From: Streptomyces beihaiensis
GTDB lineage: Bacteria > Actinomycetota > Actinomycetes > Streptomycetales > Streptomycetaceae
Direction of reading: 5' to 3'
Assembly: GCF_026274175.1 (NCBI RefSeq)
Contig: NZ_JAPHNL010000244.1
Span: 1 to 53,754 of the forward strand
Length of the DNA: 53,754 bases
Shown here one piece after another: positions 23,532 to 31,736 of the stretch. Both the position numbers and the translations under genes were made by a program. Position 1 is the stretch's first letter; every line of letters starts with the position of its first letter. Below the pieces are notes generated by a model. The model ran no database searches, had not been told where the DNA came from, and saw only the letters and a list, made by a program, of their open reading frames with translations.

Positions 23532-24967
23532 CGACCACCCCGGCACAGACCGGACACCGCGGCCCGACCGCCCCGACGTCCCTCACGGACACCGGGCTGC
23601 TCTCCCCCGTCCGGGCCGGCACCCCCGCCGAGGCGGCCACATCGGACCTGGCCTGGCTCCAGGCGATGCTGGACGCGGAGGCGGCGCTGGCCCGCGCGCA
23701 GGCGGGCCTTGGCACCCTCCCGCACCGGGCGGCGGCGACGATCACCCGCCTCGCCCGCGCGGACCGCCTCGATGCGCGCGCACTGGCCCTGGAGTCACGA
23801 GAGACGGCCAACCCGGTCGTCGGCCTGGTGCGGGCGCTGAGCCAGGTGGTCGCGGCCGAGGACCCCGCGGCGGCGGAGTACGTGCACCGCGGCTCGACCA
23901 GCCAGGACGTCCTGGACACCGGCGCGATGCTGATGGCGCGTCGGGCCCTGACGCTGATCCGGGCCGACCTGGCCCGTACGGCCCACGCGCTGCGGGAACT
24001 GGCCGCCCGCCACCGGGACACGGTGATGGCGGGACGCACCCTGGCTCTGCAGGCGGTCCCCACCACGTTCGGCCTCAAGGCGGCCGGCTGGCGCGCCCTG
24101 GTGCGGGACGCCGACCGCCGGATCGCCGGTGTGCTCGACGGCGGGCTGCCGGTCTCGCTCGGCGGGGCCGCGGGGACCCTCGCCGGATACCTCGAGTACG
24201 CGCGGATCGACGCCGCGGGGAACCGGCCGGACCCGGGAGAGTACCTGGACCGCCTGGTGGACGCCTTCGCCACCGAGACCGGCCTCGCCCGGCCGGGCCT
24301 GCCCTGGCACACCCTGCGCACCCCGGTCGCCGACCTGGCCGCGGCGCTCGCGTTCACGGCGACCGCGCTGGGGAAGATCGCGGTGGACGTGCAGTCTCTG
24401 GCCCGCACGGAGGTGGCGGAGGTCGCCGAACCCGGGGCCCCGGGCCGCGGCGGCTCCTCCGCGATGCCGCACAAACGCAACCCGGTCCTGAGCACGCTGA
24501 TCCGGGGCGCCGCGCTCCAGGTCCCGGCGCTGTCGGGGGCGTTGACCCAGTGCATGCTCGCCGAGGACGAACGCTCGGCCGGTGCCTGGCACGCGGAGTG
24601 GGCGCTCATGCGGGACTGCCTGCGCCTGGTGGGCGGCGCCGCGCACACGGCGGCCGAACTCGCCGAGGGGCTGCGGGTGCGACCAGAGCGGATGCGGGCC
24701 AACCTGTCCCTGACCGGCGGCCACCTGGCCTCGGAACGGGTGGCCGCGGCTCTGGCCCCCACTCTGGGCAGACACCCCGCGAAGGAGCTGCTGAGCCGGG
24801 CGACGGCACAGGCCGAACGCGAGGGCCGCCCCCTGCGCGATGTCCTGGCCGGGCATCCAGTGGTCACCGACCGCCTGAACACGGCGGCCCTGACCGAGCT
24901 GTGCGACGCCGAGTCGTACACGGGAGTCGCGGGGCCGCTGGTCGACCGGGCGCTGGGCGGTGAGTGA
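23528..24967 (+). CDS. CreD-like nitrosuccinate lyase (fumarase/aspartase superfamily)
   Basis: A 479-residue lyase. The superfamily signature GGSSAMPHKRNPV is at about residues 306-318, and YVHRGSTSQDVLDTGAMLMA at about 117-136 is the first conserved block; the general build is that of 3-carboxy-muconate cycloisomerase and adenylosuccinate lyase. CreD and FzmL, which split nitrosuccinate into fumarate and nitrous acid, belong to this branch. The GTG start overlaps the CreE-like stop (GTGA). A purely catabolic muconate cycloisomerase is the alternative, but there are no protocatechuate genes nearby. Last gene of the operon, followed by a strong hairpin. Confidence 0.78.
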   Translation: MTTTPAQTGHRGPTAPTSLTDTGLLSPVRAGTPAEAATSDLAWLQAMLDAEAALARAQAGLGTLPHRAAATITRLARADRLDARALALESRETANPVVGLVRALSQVVAAEDPAAAEYVHRGSTSQDVLDTGAMLMARRALTLIRADLARTAHALRELAARHRDTVMAGRTLALQAVPTTFGLKAAGWRALVRDADRRIAGVLDGGLPVSLGGAAGTLAGYLEYARIDAAGNRPDPGEYLDRLVDAFATETGLARPGLPWHTLRTPVADLAAALAFTATALGKIAVDVQSLARTEVAEVAEPGAPGRGGSSAMPHKRNPVLSTLIRGAALQVPALSGALTQCMLAEDERSAGAWHAEWALMRDCLRLVGGAAHTAAELAEGLRVRPERMRANLSLTGGHLASERVAAALAPTLGRHPAKELLSRATAQAEREGRPLRDVLAGHPVVTDRLNTAALTELCDAESYTGVAGPLVDRALGGE

Positions 24968-24982
24968 CGATGCCCGAAACGG

Positions 24983-25020
24983 CATGTGGCCGGCGCCCCG
25001 CTCGGGGCACCGGCCACATG
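24983..25020. terminator. Strong bidirectional terminator hairpin
   Basis: CATGTGGCCGG (24983-24993) pairs with CCGGCCACATG (25010-25020), and an inner GCCCCG/CGGGGC stem caps it with a CT loop. It sits between the convergent CreD-like and MFS genes and should end both transcripts. Confidence 0.85.
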
Positions 25021-25057
25021 AGGCGAGAGGCCGGCGGGAGACCTCCGCCGGGAACGG

Positions 25058-26536
25058 TCAGGAGGGCACCGTCTCCACGGCGTCGGCGACCGCGGCGCCG
25101 GCGGCCGGCTCCCGCGCGGCGGCGCGGCGGAAGTTCAGGGCGATCGCGAGGGACGCCGCGATACCGCCCGCCGCGACCAGGACCGCGGTGCGCAGGCCGT
25201 CCGTGGTGGCCGAGCGCAGTGCCGCACCCGTGGCCGGGTCGCCGGTGACGGAGTTGGCCACGGCGACGAGCAGCGCCAGACCCACGGCACCGCCGACCTG
25301 CTGCCCGGTGGAGACGAGGCCGGAGGCGATGCCCTGCTCCATCGGGTCGACGCCGGACGACGACGCCGCGAACATGCTGGTGTAGAGGGCTCCTTGGCCG
25401 AGGCTGAGCACGATGAGGCCCGGCACCAGGGCCACGTACGAGCCGGACGCGTCCATGGGCAGCGCCAGCAGCAGGGTGCCGACCGCCCCCACGGCCAGGC
25501 TGGCGAGAATCGTGTTGCGGGTGCCGAACCGGGTGGCCAGACGCCCGCCGAGAGTGGAGCCGACGAGACCGGCGACCATCGGCACCAGGAAGGCCAGACC
25601 GGTCCTGAGCGCGCTGTAGCCGTGCACACTCTGGAAGTAGACGGTCTCGAAGTAGAGCAGCGACCCGAAGGTCGCCATGAACATGAACGTCGTGGCCACG
25701 CCGGTGGACAGGTTCCGGTTGCGGAACAGCCGCAGCGGCATGAGCGGTTCGGCGCTGCGTCGCTCGATCACCAGGAACGCCGCGAGCAGCACGAGACCGG
25801 CCGCCGCCGCGCCCAGCACCGGGGCGGACGCCCAACCGGACTGCGGGCCCTGGACCAGGGAGAAGACGACCGATGTGGCGCCCGCGGTGCCGGTCAGCGC
25901 GCCCGGCAGGTCGAAGGAGCGACCCGTGGGGCGCTCGCCGTCCGCCGGGATCAGCACGAAGGCCAGGGCGATCGCGGCCAACGCCAGCGGCACGTTGACG
26001 TAGAACACCGCCGCCCAGCCGAACGCCTGGGTCAGGACGCCGCCGAGCAGCGAGCCGACGACCATGCCACTGGCTCCGGCTCCGGCCCACACGGCGAGGG
26101 CCCGGTTGCGTTCACGTCCCTCCGCGAACGAGGTGACGACGAGCGACAGGGTGGCGGGGAAGAGGAACGCTCCGCCAAGTCCCTGCAAGGCGCGTGCCGC
26201 GACCAGGAGTTGCTGCTGGCCGGCGAGGCCACCGAACAGCGAACCCGCCCCGTAGAGGGCCAGCCCCAGGACGAAGACCCGGCGCCGCCCCACGAGGTCG
26301 CAGGTGCGGCCGCCGAGCAGCAGGAAACCGCCGAAGACCACGGCGTAGGCGCTGACCACCCATTGCAGCGTCTGGGCGGAGAAATGAAGGCCGTCACCGA
26401 TGTCCGGCAGGGCCACATAGACGATGTTGTAGTCGAGCGACGTGATGAGCTGGGCCAGCGCGAGGAGTGCCAGTGTGAGAGCCGGACGGCGCAGGGATGT
26501 TCCCTTTCCGGTTCCACCCGATTTCTCGGATGTCAT
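25058..26536 (-). CDS. MFS transporter, DHA2 family (14-TMS drug/antibiotic exporter)
   Basis: A 492-residue EmrB/QacA-like exporter. It begins with a basic tail, then ALTLALLALAQLITSLDYNIVYVALPDIG (TMS1 with the DYNIVYVALP motif of this group), GGRTCDLVGRRRVF (motif A), and GASGMVVGSLLGGVLTQAFGWAAVFYVNVPL (motif C). Such pumps often sit in antibiotic clusters and give self-resistance. It is convergent with the nitrous-acid operon and shares its terminator. A hairpin at 26561-26592 separates it from the upstream hydrolase gene, so it may have its own promoter in the 80-bp gap or rely on read-through. Confidence 0.9.
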   Translation of the reverse strand: MTSEKSGGTGKGTSLRRPALTLALLALAQLITSLDYNIVYVALPDIGDGLHFSAQTLQWVVSAYAVVFGGFLLLGGRTCDLVGRRRVFVLGLALYGAGSLFGGLAGQQQLLVAARALQGLGGAFLFPATLSLVVTSFAEGRERNRALAVWAGAGASGMVVGSLLGGVLTQAFGWAAVFYVNVPLALAAIALAFVLIPADGERPTGRSFDLPGALTGTAGATSVVFSLVQGPQSGWASAPVLGAAAAGLVLLAAFLVIERRSAEPLMPLRLFRNRNLSTGVATTFMFMATFGSLLYFETVYFQSVHGYSALRTGLAFLVPMVAGLVGSTLGGRLATRFGTRNTILASLAVGAVGTLLLALPMDASGSYVALVPGLIVLSLGQGALYTSMFAASSSGVDPMEQGIASGLVSTGQQVGGAVGLALLVAVANSVTGDPATGAALRSATTDGLRTAVLVAAGGIAASLAIALNFRRAAAREPAAGAAVADAVETVPS

Positions 26537-26560
26537 GGGTATTCCTTTCCGTACATGAAA

Positions 26561-26592
26561 GAGGCGGGGCCGGACATGCTCGGCCCCGCCTC
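26561..26592 (-). terminator. Hairpin between hydrolase and exporter genes
   Basis: GAGGCGGGGCCG (26561-26572) and CGGCCCCGCCTC (26581-26592) form a perfect 12-bp stem with an 8-base loop. It lies 26 bases beyond the stop of the alpha/beta hydrolase and 25 bases before the exporter start, so it ends the hydrolase message or attenuates the exporter. Confidence 0.8.
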
Positions 26593-26617
26593 GTCGGTGG
26601 ATTTTCTCTGTTCGGAA

Positions 26618-27397
26618 TCAGTCCTGGAAGATGAAGTCCTGCACGAGTTTCACGAACTCGGCGGGCTTCTCGTACACCACCACGTGACCGCTCTCCAGCT
26701 CGGCGTACGAGCTGTTCTTGATGGCGGTGCTCAGTTCCCGGGAGTTCGGCACGGGAACCGTGTTGTCCAGGGCGCAGCCGATGACCAGCGTCTGCGCCTC
26801 GATCTTCGGCAGCAGGTCCCGGATGTCGACGCGCAGGTTGAGGTCGATGTGCCGCAGGGCGCCCTCGGTGGGCCGGTTGCCCTGGATGATGCCTTCGAGC
26901 TGCTCCCGGCCGACCGAGTTGAGGAAGTTCCGGCTGAACGCGGTCATCGTGCCGAAGCGGCCGAACGCGTCCGCGTCGTCGGCGAGCGCACGCCACACGG
27001 TCATGTGGTTGCGCAGGTACTCGTCGTCGGGCCCGGCCCAGCCCGCCGTGAGGACCAGACGTCGTACGAGGTCGGGGCGGGTGGCCGCGACGGTGGCGGA
27101 GATGACGGAACCGAGCGAGAAGCCGACCAGGTCGACCGGCTCACCGCCCGCGTCCTCGATGACACCGATCACCTGCGCGGCGAGCCGCTCGACGGTGAGT
27201 TCGCCGCCGTCGTCCTCGGTGGCCCCGCAGCCGGCCAGGTCCGGCAGCAGCACGGTCCGGCGGTCGGCGAAGGCGTCCGCGAGGTGCCCCCACGTCCCCT
27301 CGGCGCCGAACCCGGTGCCGTGGACGAAGAGCACACCGGTGCCTGATCCGCGTACCTGGTAGTCCACGCGGGCCTCGCCCGCGGACACGATGGGCAT
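26618..27397 (-). CDS. Alpha/beta hydrolase
   Basis: A 259-residue hydrolase of the esterase/haloperoxidase type. It has the oxyanion strand GVLFVHGTGFGAEGTW (about 21-36), the nucleophile elbow LVGFSLGSVIS (Ser near residue 94), an acid region around IGCALDNTVPVPNS, and the catalytic His in LESGHVVVYEKP near the C terminus, so the triad looks complete. The substrate is unknown; ester or lactone hydrolysis in the cytoplasm is likely. It is divergent from the acyltransferase gene across a 294-bp promoter region. Confidence 0.87.
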   Translation of the reverse strand: MPIVSAGEARVDYQVRGSGTGVLFVHGTGFGAEGTWGHLADAFADRRTVLLPDLAGCGATEDDGGELTVERLAAQVIGVIEDAGGEPVDLVGFSLGSVISATVAATRPDLVRRLVLTAGWAGPDDEYLRNHMTVWRALADDADAFGRFGTMTAFSRNFLNSVGREQLEGIIQGNRPTEGALRHIDLNLRVDIRDLLPKIEAQTLVIGCALDNTVPVPNSRELSTAIKNSSYAELESGHVVVYEKPAEFVKLVQDFIFQD

Positions 27398-27529
27398 ATG
27401 TCTCCCCTTAACTGCGCCAATGCGCCATGACGGTCACTCATTGCGCGGCACTACCGGAAAAGCGGGCCGTGTGCGCGCCTTCGAGGAGGCTAGGAGAGAA
27501 CACCGGGCGAGGGAGAGGGCCGAGCGCAC

Positions 27530-27583
27530 AGTCTGTCAGGTCGCGGCGGCGGGGAAGGAGACGGGCGGGCCAGCTGACAGACT
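27530..27583. promoter_or_regulatory. Widely spaced perfect inverted repeat in a divergent promoter region
   Basis: AGTCTGTCAG (27530-27539) and CTGACAGACT (27574-27583) are perfect 10-bp reverse complements with centres 44 bp apart, about four helical turns. They lie in the 27398-27691 spacer between the divergent hydrolase and acyltransferase genes. Paired half-sites of a looping or cooperative regulator are a better fit than a hairpin. Nothing else was recognised in the spacer. Confidence 0.55.
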
Positions 27584-27691
27584 ATCCGGCGACCCCCTGA
27601 CCGAAAAGCGACGCCCGCAGTCTAATCGGGACCGGCGGCGATCAGCCGCGCATTCCGTCCGCAACAACTGCATATCCAAGGATGGTTTTTC

Positions 27692-28918
27692 ATGGCTCAC
27701 GGCCAGATGATCGAGAGGAGCCCGTCGGCCGACGCCGCCGAGGACCTCCGTCCGGCGCCGCCCGACCCGTCGCCTTCCGGCCTCAGCCGGCTTCCCTCCC
27801 TGACCGGACTCCGGTTCCCCGCCGCCCTGTGCGTGTTCCTGTACCACGCGGCGCTGCCGATCCCGGCGCTGCGGCTGCTCGGCGACGACGCCGCGGTCGG
27901 GAACTTCTACCGGGTCGCCGGGCAGGCCGGCGGACTCGGCGTCACCTTCTTCTTCGTTCTCAGCGGCTTCGTCCTGACCTGGTCCGCGCGCGAGCGGGAC
28001 ACCGTGCGGGGTTTCTGGCGCCGCCGGTTCGTGAAGATCTACCCGAGCTACGTGATCGCGTGGGCGCTGGCGATGGTGCTCTTCGCCTCCGCCTACACCC
28101 CCGTGGGGACGTCGGTGGCCAACCTGCTGATGGTGCAGGTGTGGTCGCCCGAGTTCAACACCTACTTCAGCGTGGACCCGCCGAGTTGGTCGCTCGGTGC
28201 GGAGGCGTTCTTCTACGCCGCGTTCCCCCTGCTGCACGCCCTGTTCCGGCGCATCGACCCCGCCCGCCTCAAGTACTGGATCACCGGCGCCGTCGTCGCG
28301 GTCATCGCCACGCCGATGCTCGCCTACGCCCTGCTGCCCGACACCCCCGGCATACCCGGCGGCGAGACCAGCTCCGTGGTGCAGTACTGGGTCACCTACG
28401 TGCTTCCGCCGGTCCGCATGGCCGACTTCGCGCTCGGCATGCTGGTGGCGCACGCCGTCCGGGCCGGACGCTGGCGGAACATCGGCCTGATCCCGTCGGC
28501 GCTGCTGCTCGTGGGCGGCTATGTGCTCACCGCGTACGTGCCGTACCTGTACGGGCAGCGCGCCACCTGCGTGATCCCCGTGGTGCTGCTGATCGCGGCC
28601 GCCGCCGTCGCGGACACCAAGAATCGCTACACCCCCTTCCGCAACCGGGTGATGACCTGGCTCGGGGAGATCTCGTTCGCCTTCTACCTGCTGCACTTCG
28701 TCGTCCTCGCCTACGGGCGCAAGCTGCTGGGGCAGCGGATGTTCTCCTCGCTCGACACGGCCCTGCTGCTGACCGCCGCCGTGGGCGTCACCGTCGTCCT
28801 GTCATGGGGCCTCTACACCCTGGTGGAGCGCCCGCTGACCCGCCGGTTCTCGAAGCCCGCACGCCGTACCCGCCCAGCCGACGGCCACCGGGTCGTACTC
28901 GCCGACGTCAAGGAGTGA
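27692..28918 (+). CDS. Acyltransferase 3 family (OafA-like) membrane O-acyltransferase
   Basis: A 408-residue integral membrane protein with about 10 helices. The family motifs are present: SLTGLRFPAALCVFLYHAALP with its conserved R and H, the GVTFFFVLSGFVLTW segment, FWRRRFVKIYPSYVIAWAL with the R-x10-H-type region replaced by Y, and SWSLGAEAFFYAAFPLL. Such proteins transfer acetyl or other acyl groups from cytoplasmic acyl-CoA to sugars, antibiotics or peptides at the membrane. The ATG at 27692 follows AAGGA. It is 3 bp from the next gene, so the two are likely co-transcribed. Confidence 0.88.
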   Translation: MAHGQMIERSPSADAAEDLRPAPPDPSPSGLSRLPSLTGLRFPAALCVFLYHAALPIPALRLLGDDAAVGNFYRVAGQAGGLGVTFFFVLSGFVLTWSARERDTVRGFWRRRFVKIYPSYVIAWALAMVLFASAYTPVGTSVANLLMVQVWSPEFNTYFSVDPPSWSLGAEAFFYAAFPLLHALFRRIDPARLKYWITGAVVAVIATPMLAYALLPDTPGIPGGETSSVVQYWVTYVLPPVRMADFALGMLVAHAVRAGRWRNIGLIPSALLLVGGYVLTAYVPYLYGQRATCVIPVVLLIAAAAVADTKNRYTPFRNRVMTWLGEISFAFYLLHFVVLAYGRKLLGQRMFSSLDTALLLTAAVGVTVVLSWGLYTLVERPLTRRFSKPARRTRPADGHRVVLADVKE

Positions 28919-28921
28919 CCG

Positions 28922-29776
28922 ATGTCCCCCGCACAGATTCTGGTGACCGGTGCCACCGGCCAGGTGGGCCGTGAGGTCGTGGCCCAGCTGGCCGCGGAGG
29001 GCGTGCCGGTCCGCGCGGGCGCCCGCAGCCCCGAGCGCGTCCAGGGCCCCGAAGGCGTCGAGGCGGTGGCGGTCGACGTCACCCGGCCCGAGACGCTGGC
29101 CGCCGCCCTCGACGGTGTGGAGAAGGTCTTCCTGTACGCGTTCGGGCAGGGCATCACCGAGTTCCTCGCGGCCGCGCGCACGGCAGGGGTCAAACACGTC
29201 GTCCTGCTGTCCTCGCAGACGGTCACGGACGCCTTCCCCGGCCAGGAACCGATCGCCGAGATGCACCGTTCGGCGGAGGCCGCGGTCGTCGAGTCCGGCA
29301 TCGCGCACACCTTCCTGCGTCCGCACAACTTCGCGACCAACATCCTGATGTGGGGCTGGCCCCAGAGCATCAGGGAACAGGGCAAGGTGCGCTTTCCCCA
29401 CCCCGAGTCGCACAGTGACGTCATCCACGAGAAGGACATCGCGGCGGTCGCCGTGAAGGCACTGACCGAACCGGGACACGAGGGGCAGAGCTACTTCATC
29501 AGCGGACCCGAGTCGGTGACCCAGCGCCGGCAGCTGGAGATCATCTCCGAAGTCGTCGGCCGCCCCCTCCGATTCGAGGAGCGCACCCCGCGCCAGGCGC
29601 GCGAGGACCTCGCCGAGATCGTGCCGCCGTGGGTGGCCGACGCGGTGTTCAGTTACTGGGCCCACTCCGACGGCGTGCCGACCCACCTGTCGGACACCGT
29701 CGAGCGGATCACCGGGCGGCCCGCGCGCACGTTCGCCGAGTGGGCTGCCGATCACGCCGCCGACTTCACGCCCTGA
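28922..29776 (+). CDS. NmrA-like NAD(P)-binding reductase (atypical SDR)
   Basis: A 284-residue Rossmann protein. It opens with ILVTGATGQVGREVVAQLAAEGVPVRAGARSPER (TGxxGxxG loop plus a basic stretch suited to NADP), and has VVLLSSQTV, FLRPHNFATNILM and SDVIHEKDIAAVAVKAL as in NmrA/TMR-like quinone or isoflavone-type reductases. A catalytic Tyr-x3-Lys is not evident, so it may sense or bind NADPH and not catalyse. The ATG follows AAGGAGTGACCG, with the ribosome site inside the end of the preceding gene. A hairpin terminator follows. Confidence 0.85.
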   Translation: MSPAQILVTGATGQVGREVVAQLAAEGVPVRAGARSPERVQGPEGVEAVAVDVTRPETLAAALDGVEKVFLYAFGQGITEFLAAARTAGVKHVVLLSSQTVTDAFPGQEPIAEMHRSAEAAVVESGIAHTFLRPHNFATNILMWGWPQSIREQGKVRFPHPESHSDVIHEKDIAAVAVKALTEPGHEGQSYFISGPESVTQRRQLEIISEVVGRPLRFEERTPRQAREDLAEIVPPWVADAVFSYWAHSDGVPTHLSDTVERITGRPARTFAEWAADHAADFTP

Positions 29777-29814
29777 CCCAGGGCGCGCAGGAGACACGCG
29801 GGAGACGCGGGACG

Positions 29815-29851
29815 GGTGAGGGGGACGGACCGGTGGTCCGTCCCCCTCACC
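29815..29851. terminator. Strong bidirectional terminator hairpin
   Basis: GGTGAGGGGGACGGACC (29815-29831) and GGTCCGTCCCCCTCACC (29835-29851) form a perfect 17-bp stem with a GGT loop. It lies between the convergent NmrA-like and FAD-oxidase genes. Confidence 0.9.
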
Positions 29852-29872
29852 GGTGTTCGTCGGGCGCGAGGC

Positions 29873-31252
29873 TCAGCGCACGGCCGGTGCCGGTTCGACG
29901 GGATACGTCAGCCGGAACAGGTTCTCCGGGTCGTAGGCGGCCTTGACCCGCGTGAGCCGCGCGTGGTCCACCGCCGTGTACGCCGCGCGCACCCGCTCGG
30001 CGCCGGTGTCGTCGATGCCGAAGAAGTTCACGAACGCCCCGCCCGTGCTCCACGGGCGCATCGCGCCGTACAGCCCGTCGTGCGCGGCACGCACCACCGG
30101 CAGCCCACCCGGCTCCAGGACCGACGTGGAGAACAGCAGGAACGCCGCGTCCCGGCCGGCCACCGCGTTGGCCACGCGGGGCGGGCGCGCGTAGGCCCCG
30201 CCGTGGTGGCGCACCTCGGCGAAGTACGGCTGCCCCGCGTCGGGACCGGCCAGGCCGAGCAGCGTGTCGACGGCCGCCGGGGTCAGCTCACGCAGCGCCG
30301 CGTTCCGGTCGTACACCGACACCGGACCCGGCGGCTCGTGGTGGATGGATCCCACCCGCGCGTACGGCATGGCGCGGACGGTGTCCCGAAGGGCGGGCCC
30401 TGCCGCGCGCAGCGGCCGGACCCAGCGCTCGCCCTCGGCGGGGTCACCGGACCAGGCGACGCGGATGTGCGTGACGTGTCGTCCGCGCAGCTCCGGCGGC
30501 AGCGCCGGCAGGTCGGGGTAGCGGATCAGCTGGACGGAGGAGGACATCTCCTCGGGCACGGACGCGGTCCACTCGGCGTAGGCGTGCAGCGCCGCGGCCG
30601 ACTCGCCGGCACCGAAGTACAGGCCGCCGCCGTACAGTTCGGCGACCGGGAACAGGTCGACCTCCATGGTCACGACGATCCCGAAGTTACCCTTGCCGCC
30701 GCGCACGGCCCAGAACAGGTCGGGCTCCTGCTCGGCCGTGGCGGTGCGCAGCCGCCCGTCGGCGGTGACGACGTCCAGGCGGCGCACGTGGTCGGCGGCG
30801 TAGCCGTAGCGGCGGCCGAGCAGGCCGATGCCGCCGCCGACGGTGTAACCGACCGCGCCCACGCCGGGGTTGGAGCCGTTCAGCGGGGCGAGGCCGTACG
30901 GGGCGGCCGCCGCGACGACCTCCTGCCAGCGGGTGCCCGCCGCTACGGTCGCCACCGCGCGCTCCGGGTCGATCCGGACGGACCTCATGCGGCGGGTGCT
31001 GATCAACAGCTCGCCGTCGGTGGCGCGGGAGACGCCGTGTCCGGTGGCCTGGACGGCGACGCCCAGGCCGACCGCGGCCGCGTACCGGACGGCCGCGCGC
31101 ACGTCCTCGGTGCCGCTCGCGCCGACGACGACGGCGGGCCGGTCGTCCAGGGCGACGTTGTACCCGAGCCGCTCCTCGTCGTAGCCGGGGTCGCCGGGCC
31201 GCAGCACCGGCCCGGCGGCCTGGAGCTCTGCCGTTTCGCTGTGAAGGGGCAC
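29873..31252 (-). CDS. FAD-linked oxidase, berberine-bridge-enzyme-like
   Basis: A 459-residue VAO/PCMH-fold oxidoreductase. The FAD domain has [24 protein letters not shown], in which the His of ATGHG is the usual 8-alpha covalent FAD attachment. The second, cysteinyl link of bicovalent members is missing, since the region [23 protein letters not shown] has no Cys. [19 protein letters not shown] and the C-terminal [13 protein letters not shown] are typical. Such enzymes oxidise alcohols, form C-C or C-N bonds or desaturate natural products with oxygen. The stop lies 2 bp after the VOC gene in transcription order, so they form an operon. Confidence 0.88.
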   Translation of the reverse strand: MPLHSETAELQAAGPVLRPGDPGYDEERLGYNVALDDRPAVVVGASGTEDVRAAVRYAAAVGLGVAVQATGHGVSRATDGELLISTRRMRSVRIDPERAVATVAAGTRWQEVVAAAAPYGLAPLNGSNPGVGAVGYTVGGGIGLLGRRYGYAADHVRRLDVVTADGRLRTATAEQEPDLFWAVRGGKGNFGIVVTMEVDLFPVAELYGGGLYFGAGESAAALHAYAEWTASVPEEMSSSVQLIRYPDLPALPPELRGRHVTHIRVAWSGDPAEGERWVRPLRAAGPALRDTVRAMPYARVGSIHHEPPGPVSVYDRNAALRELTPAAVDTLLGLAGPDAGQPYFAEVRHHGGAYARPPRVANAVAGRDAAFLLFSTSVLEPGGLPVVRAAHDGLYGAMRPWSTGGAFVNFFGIDDTGAERVRAAYTAVDHARLTRVKAAYDPENLFRLTYPVEPAPAVR

Positions 31253-31254
31253 GG

Positions 31255-31635
31255 TCAGTCCATTTCGTAGGGGCGGGTCATGACTTCGAGGCTGTGGCCG
31301 TTGGGATCGGCGAAGTAGACGCCGCGGCCGCCGTACCAGTTGTTGATCCGGCCCGGCTGCTGGTGGAAGGGGTCCGCGAACCAGGTCAGGCCACGGGCCC
31401 GGACGCGGGCGAGGACCGCGTCGAACTCGGTGTCGTCGACGAGGAAGGCGTAGTGCTGGGAGGTGATCTCGCCGTCCACGGCGTAGACGTCGAGGCTGAC
31501 CTCGTTGGACAGTTCGAGGACCAGGAACGGCCCGTAGTGGCGCGGCGGTCTCAGACCCAGGACGTCCACCAGGAAGGCGGCGGTGGCGTCGCGGTCACGG
31601 GCGTTGAGGATGGTGTGGTTCAGGCGGATGGCCAT
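31255..31635 (-). CDS. VOC (glyoxalase/bleomycin-resistance/dioxygenase) family protein
   Basis: A 126-residue single-chain VOC protein with two beta-alpha-beta-beta-beta modules. Putative metal ligands are His in [13 protein letters not shown], His in [12 protein letters not shown], and Glu in [12 protein letters not shown]. The aromatic loop [20 protein letters not shown] is usual for the family. Its function could be isomerase, dioxygenase or drug-binding; none can be chosen. The ATG at 31635 is favoured over 31668. It is first in a two-gene unit with the FAD oxidase and lies just beyond the terminator of the large leftward operon. Confidence 0.87.
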   Translation of the reverse strand: MAIRLNHTILNARDRDATAAFLVDVLGLRPPRHYGPFLVLELSNEVSLDVYAVDGEITSQHYAFLVDDTEFDAVLARVRARGLTWFADPFHQQPGRINNWYGGRGVYFADPNGHSLEVMTRPYEMD

Positions 31636-31667
31636 CGTGCGGCTGCCTTCGGTCGGTGGTGGAAGCA

Positions 31668-31702
31668 CCCCTGACCCCGCGCCGTCGGCACGGGGTCAGG
31701 GG
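31668..31702 (-). terminator. Terminator of the large leftward biosynthetic operon
   Basis: CCCCTGACCCCG (31668-31679) and CGGGGTCAGGGG (31691-31702) make a perfect 12-bp stem with an 11-base loop. It lies 35 bp after the LuxC-like stop on the minus strand, and marks the left border of the 22-kb gene train. Confidence 0.85.
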
Positions 31703-31736
31703 TTCGGGGCGGAGGGGGTTCGGGGTGGAGGACGGT

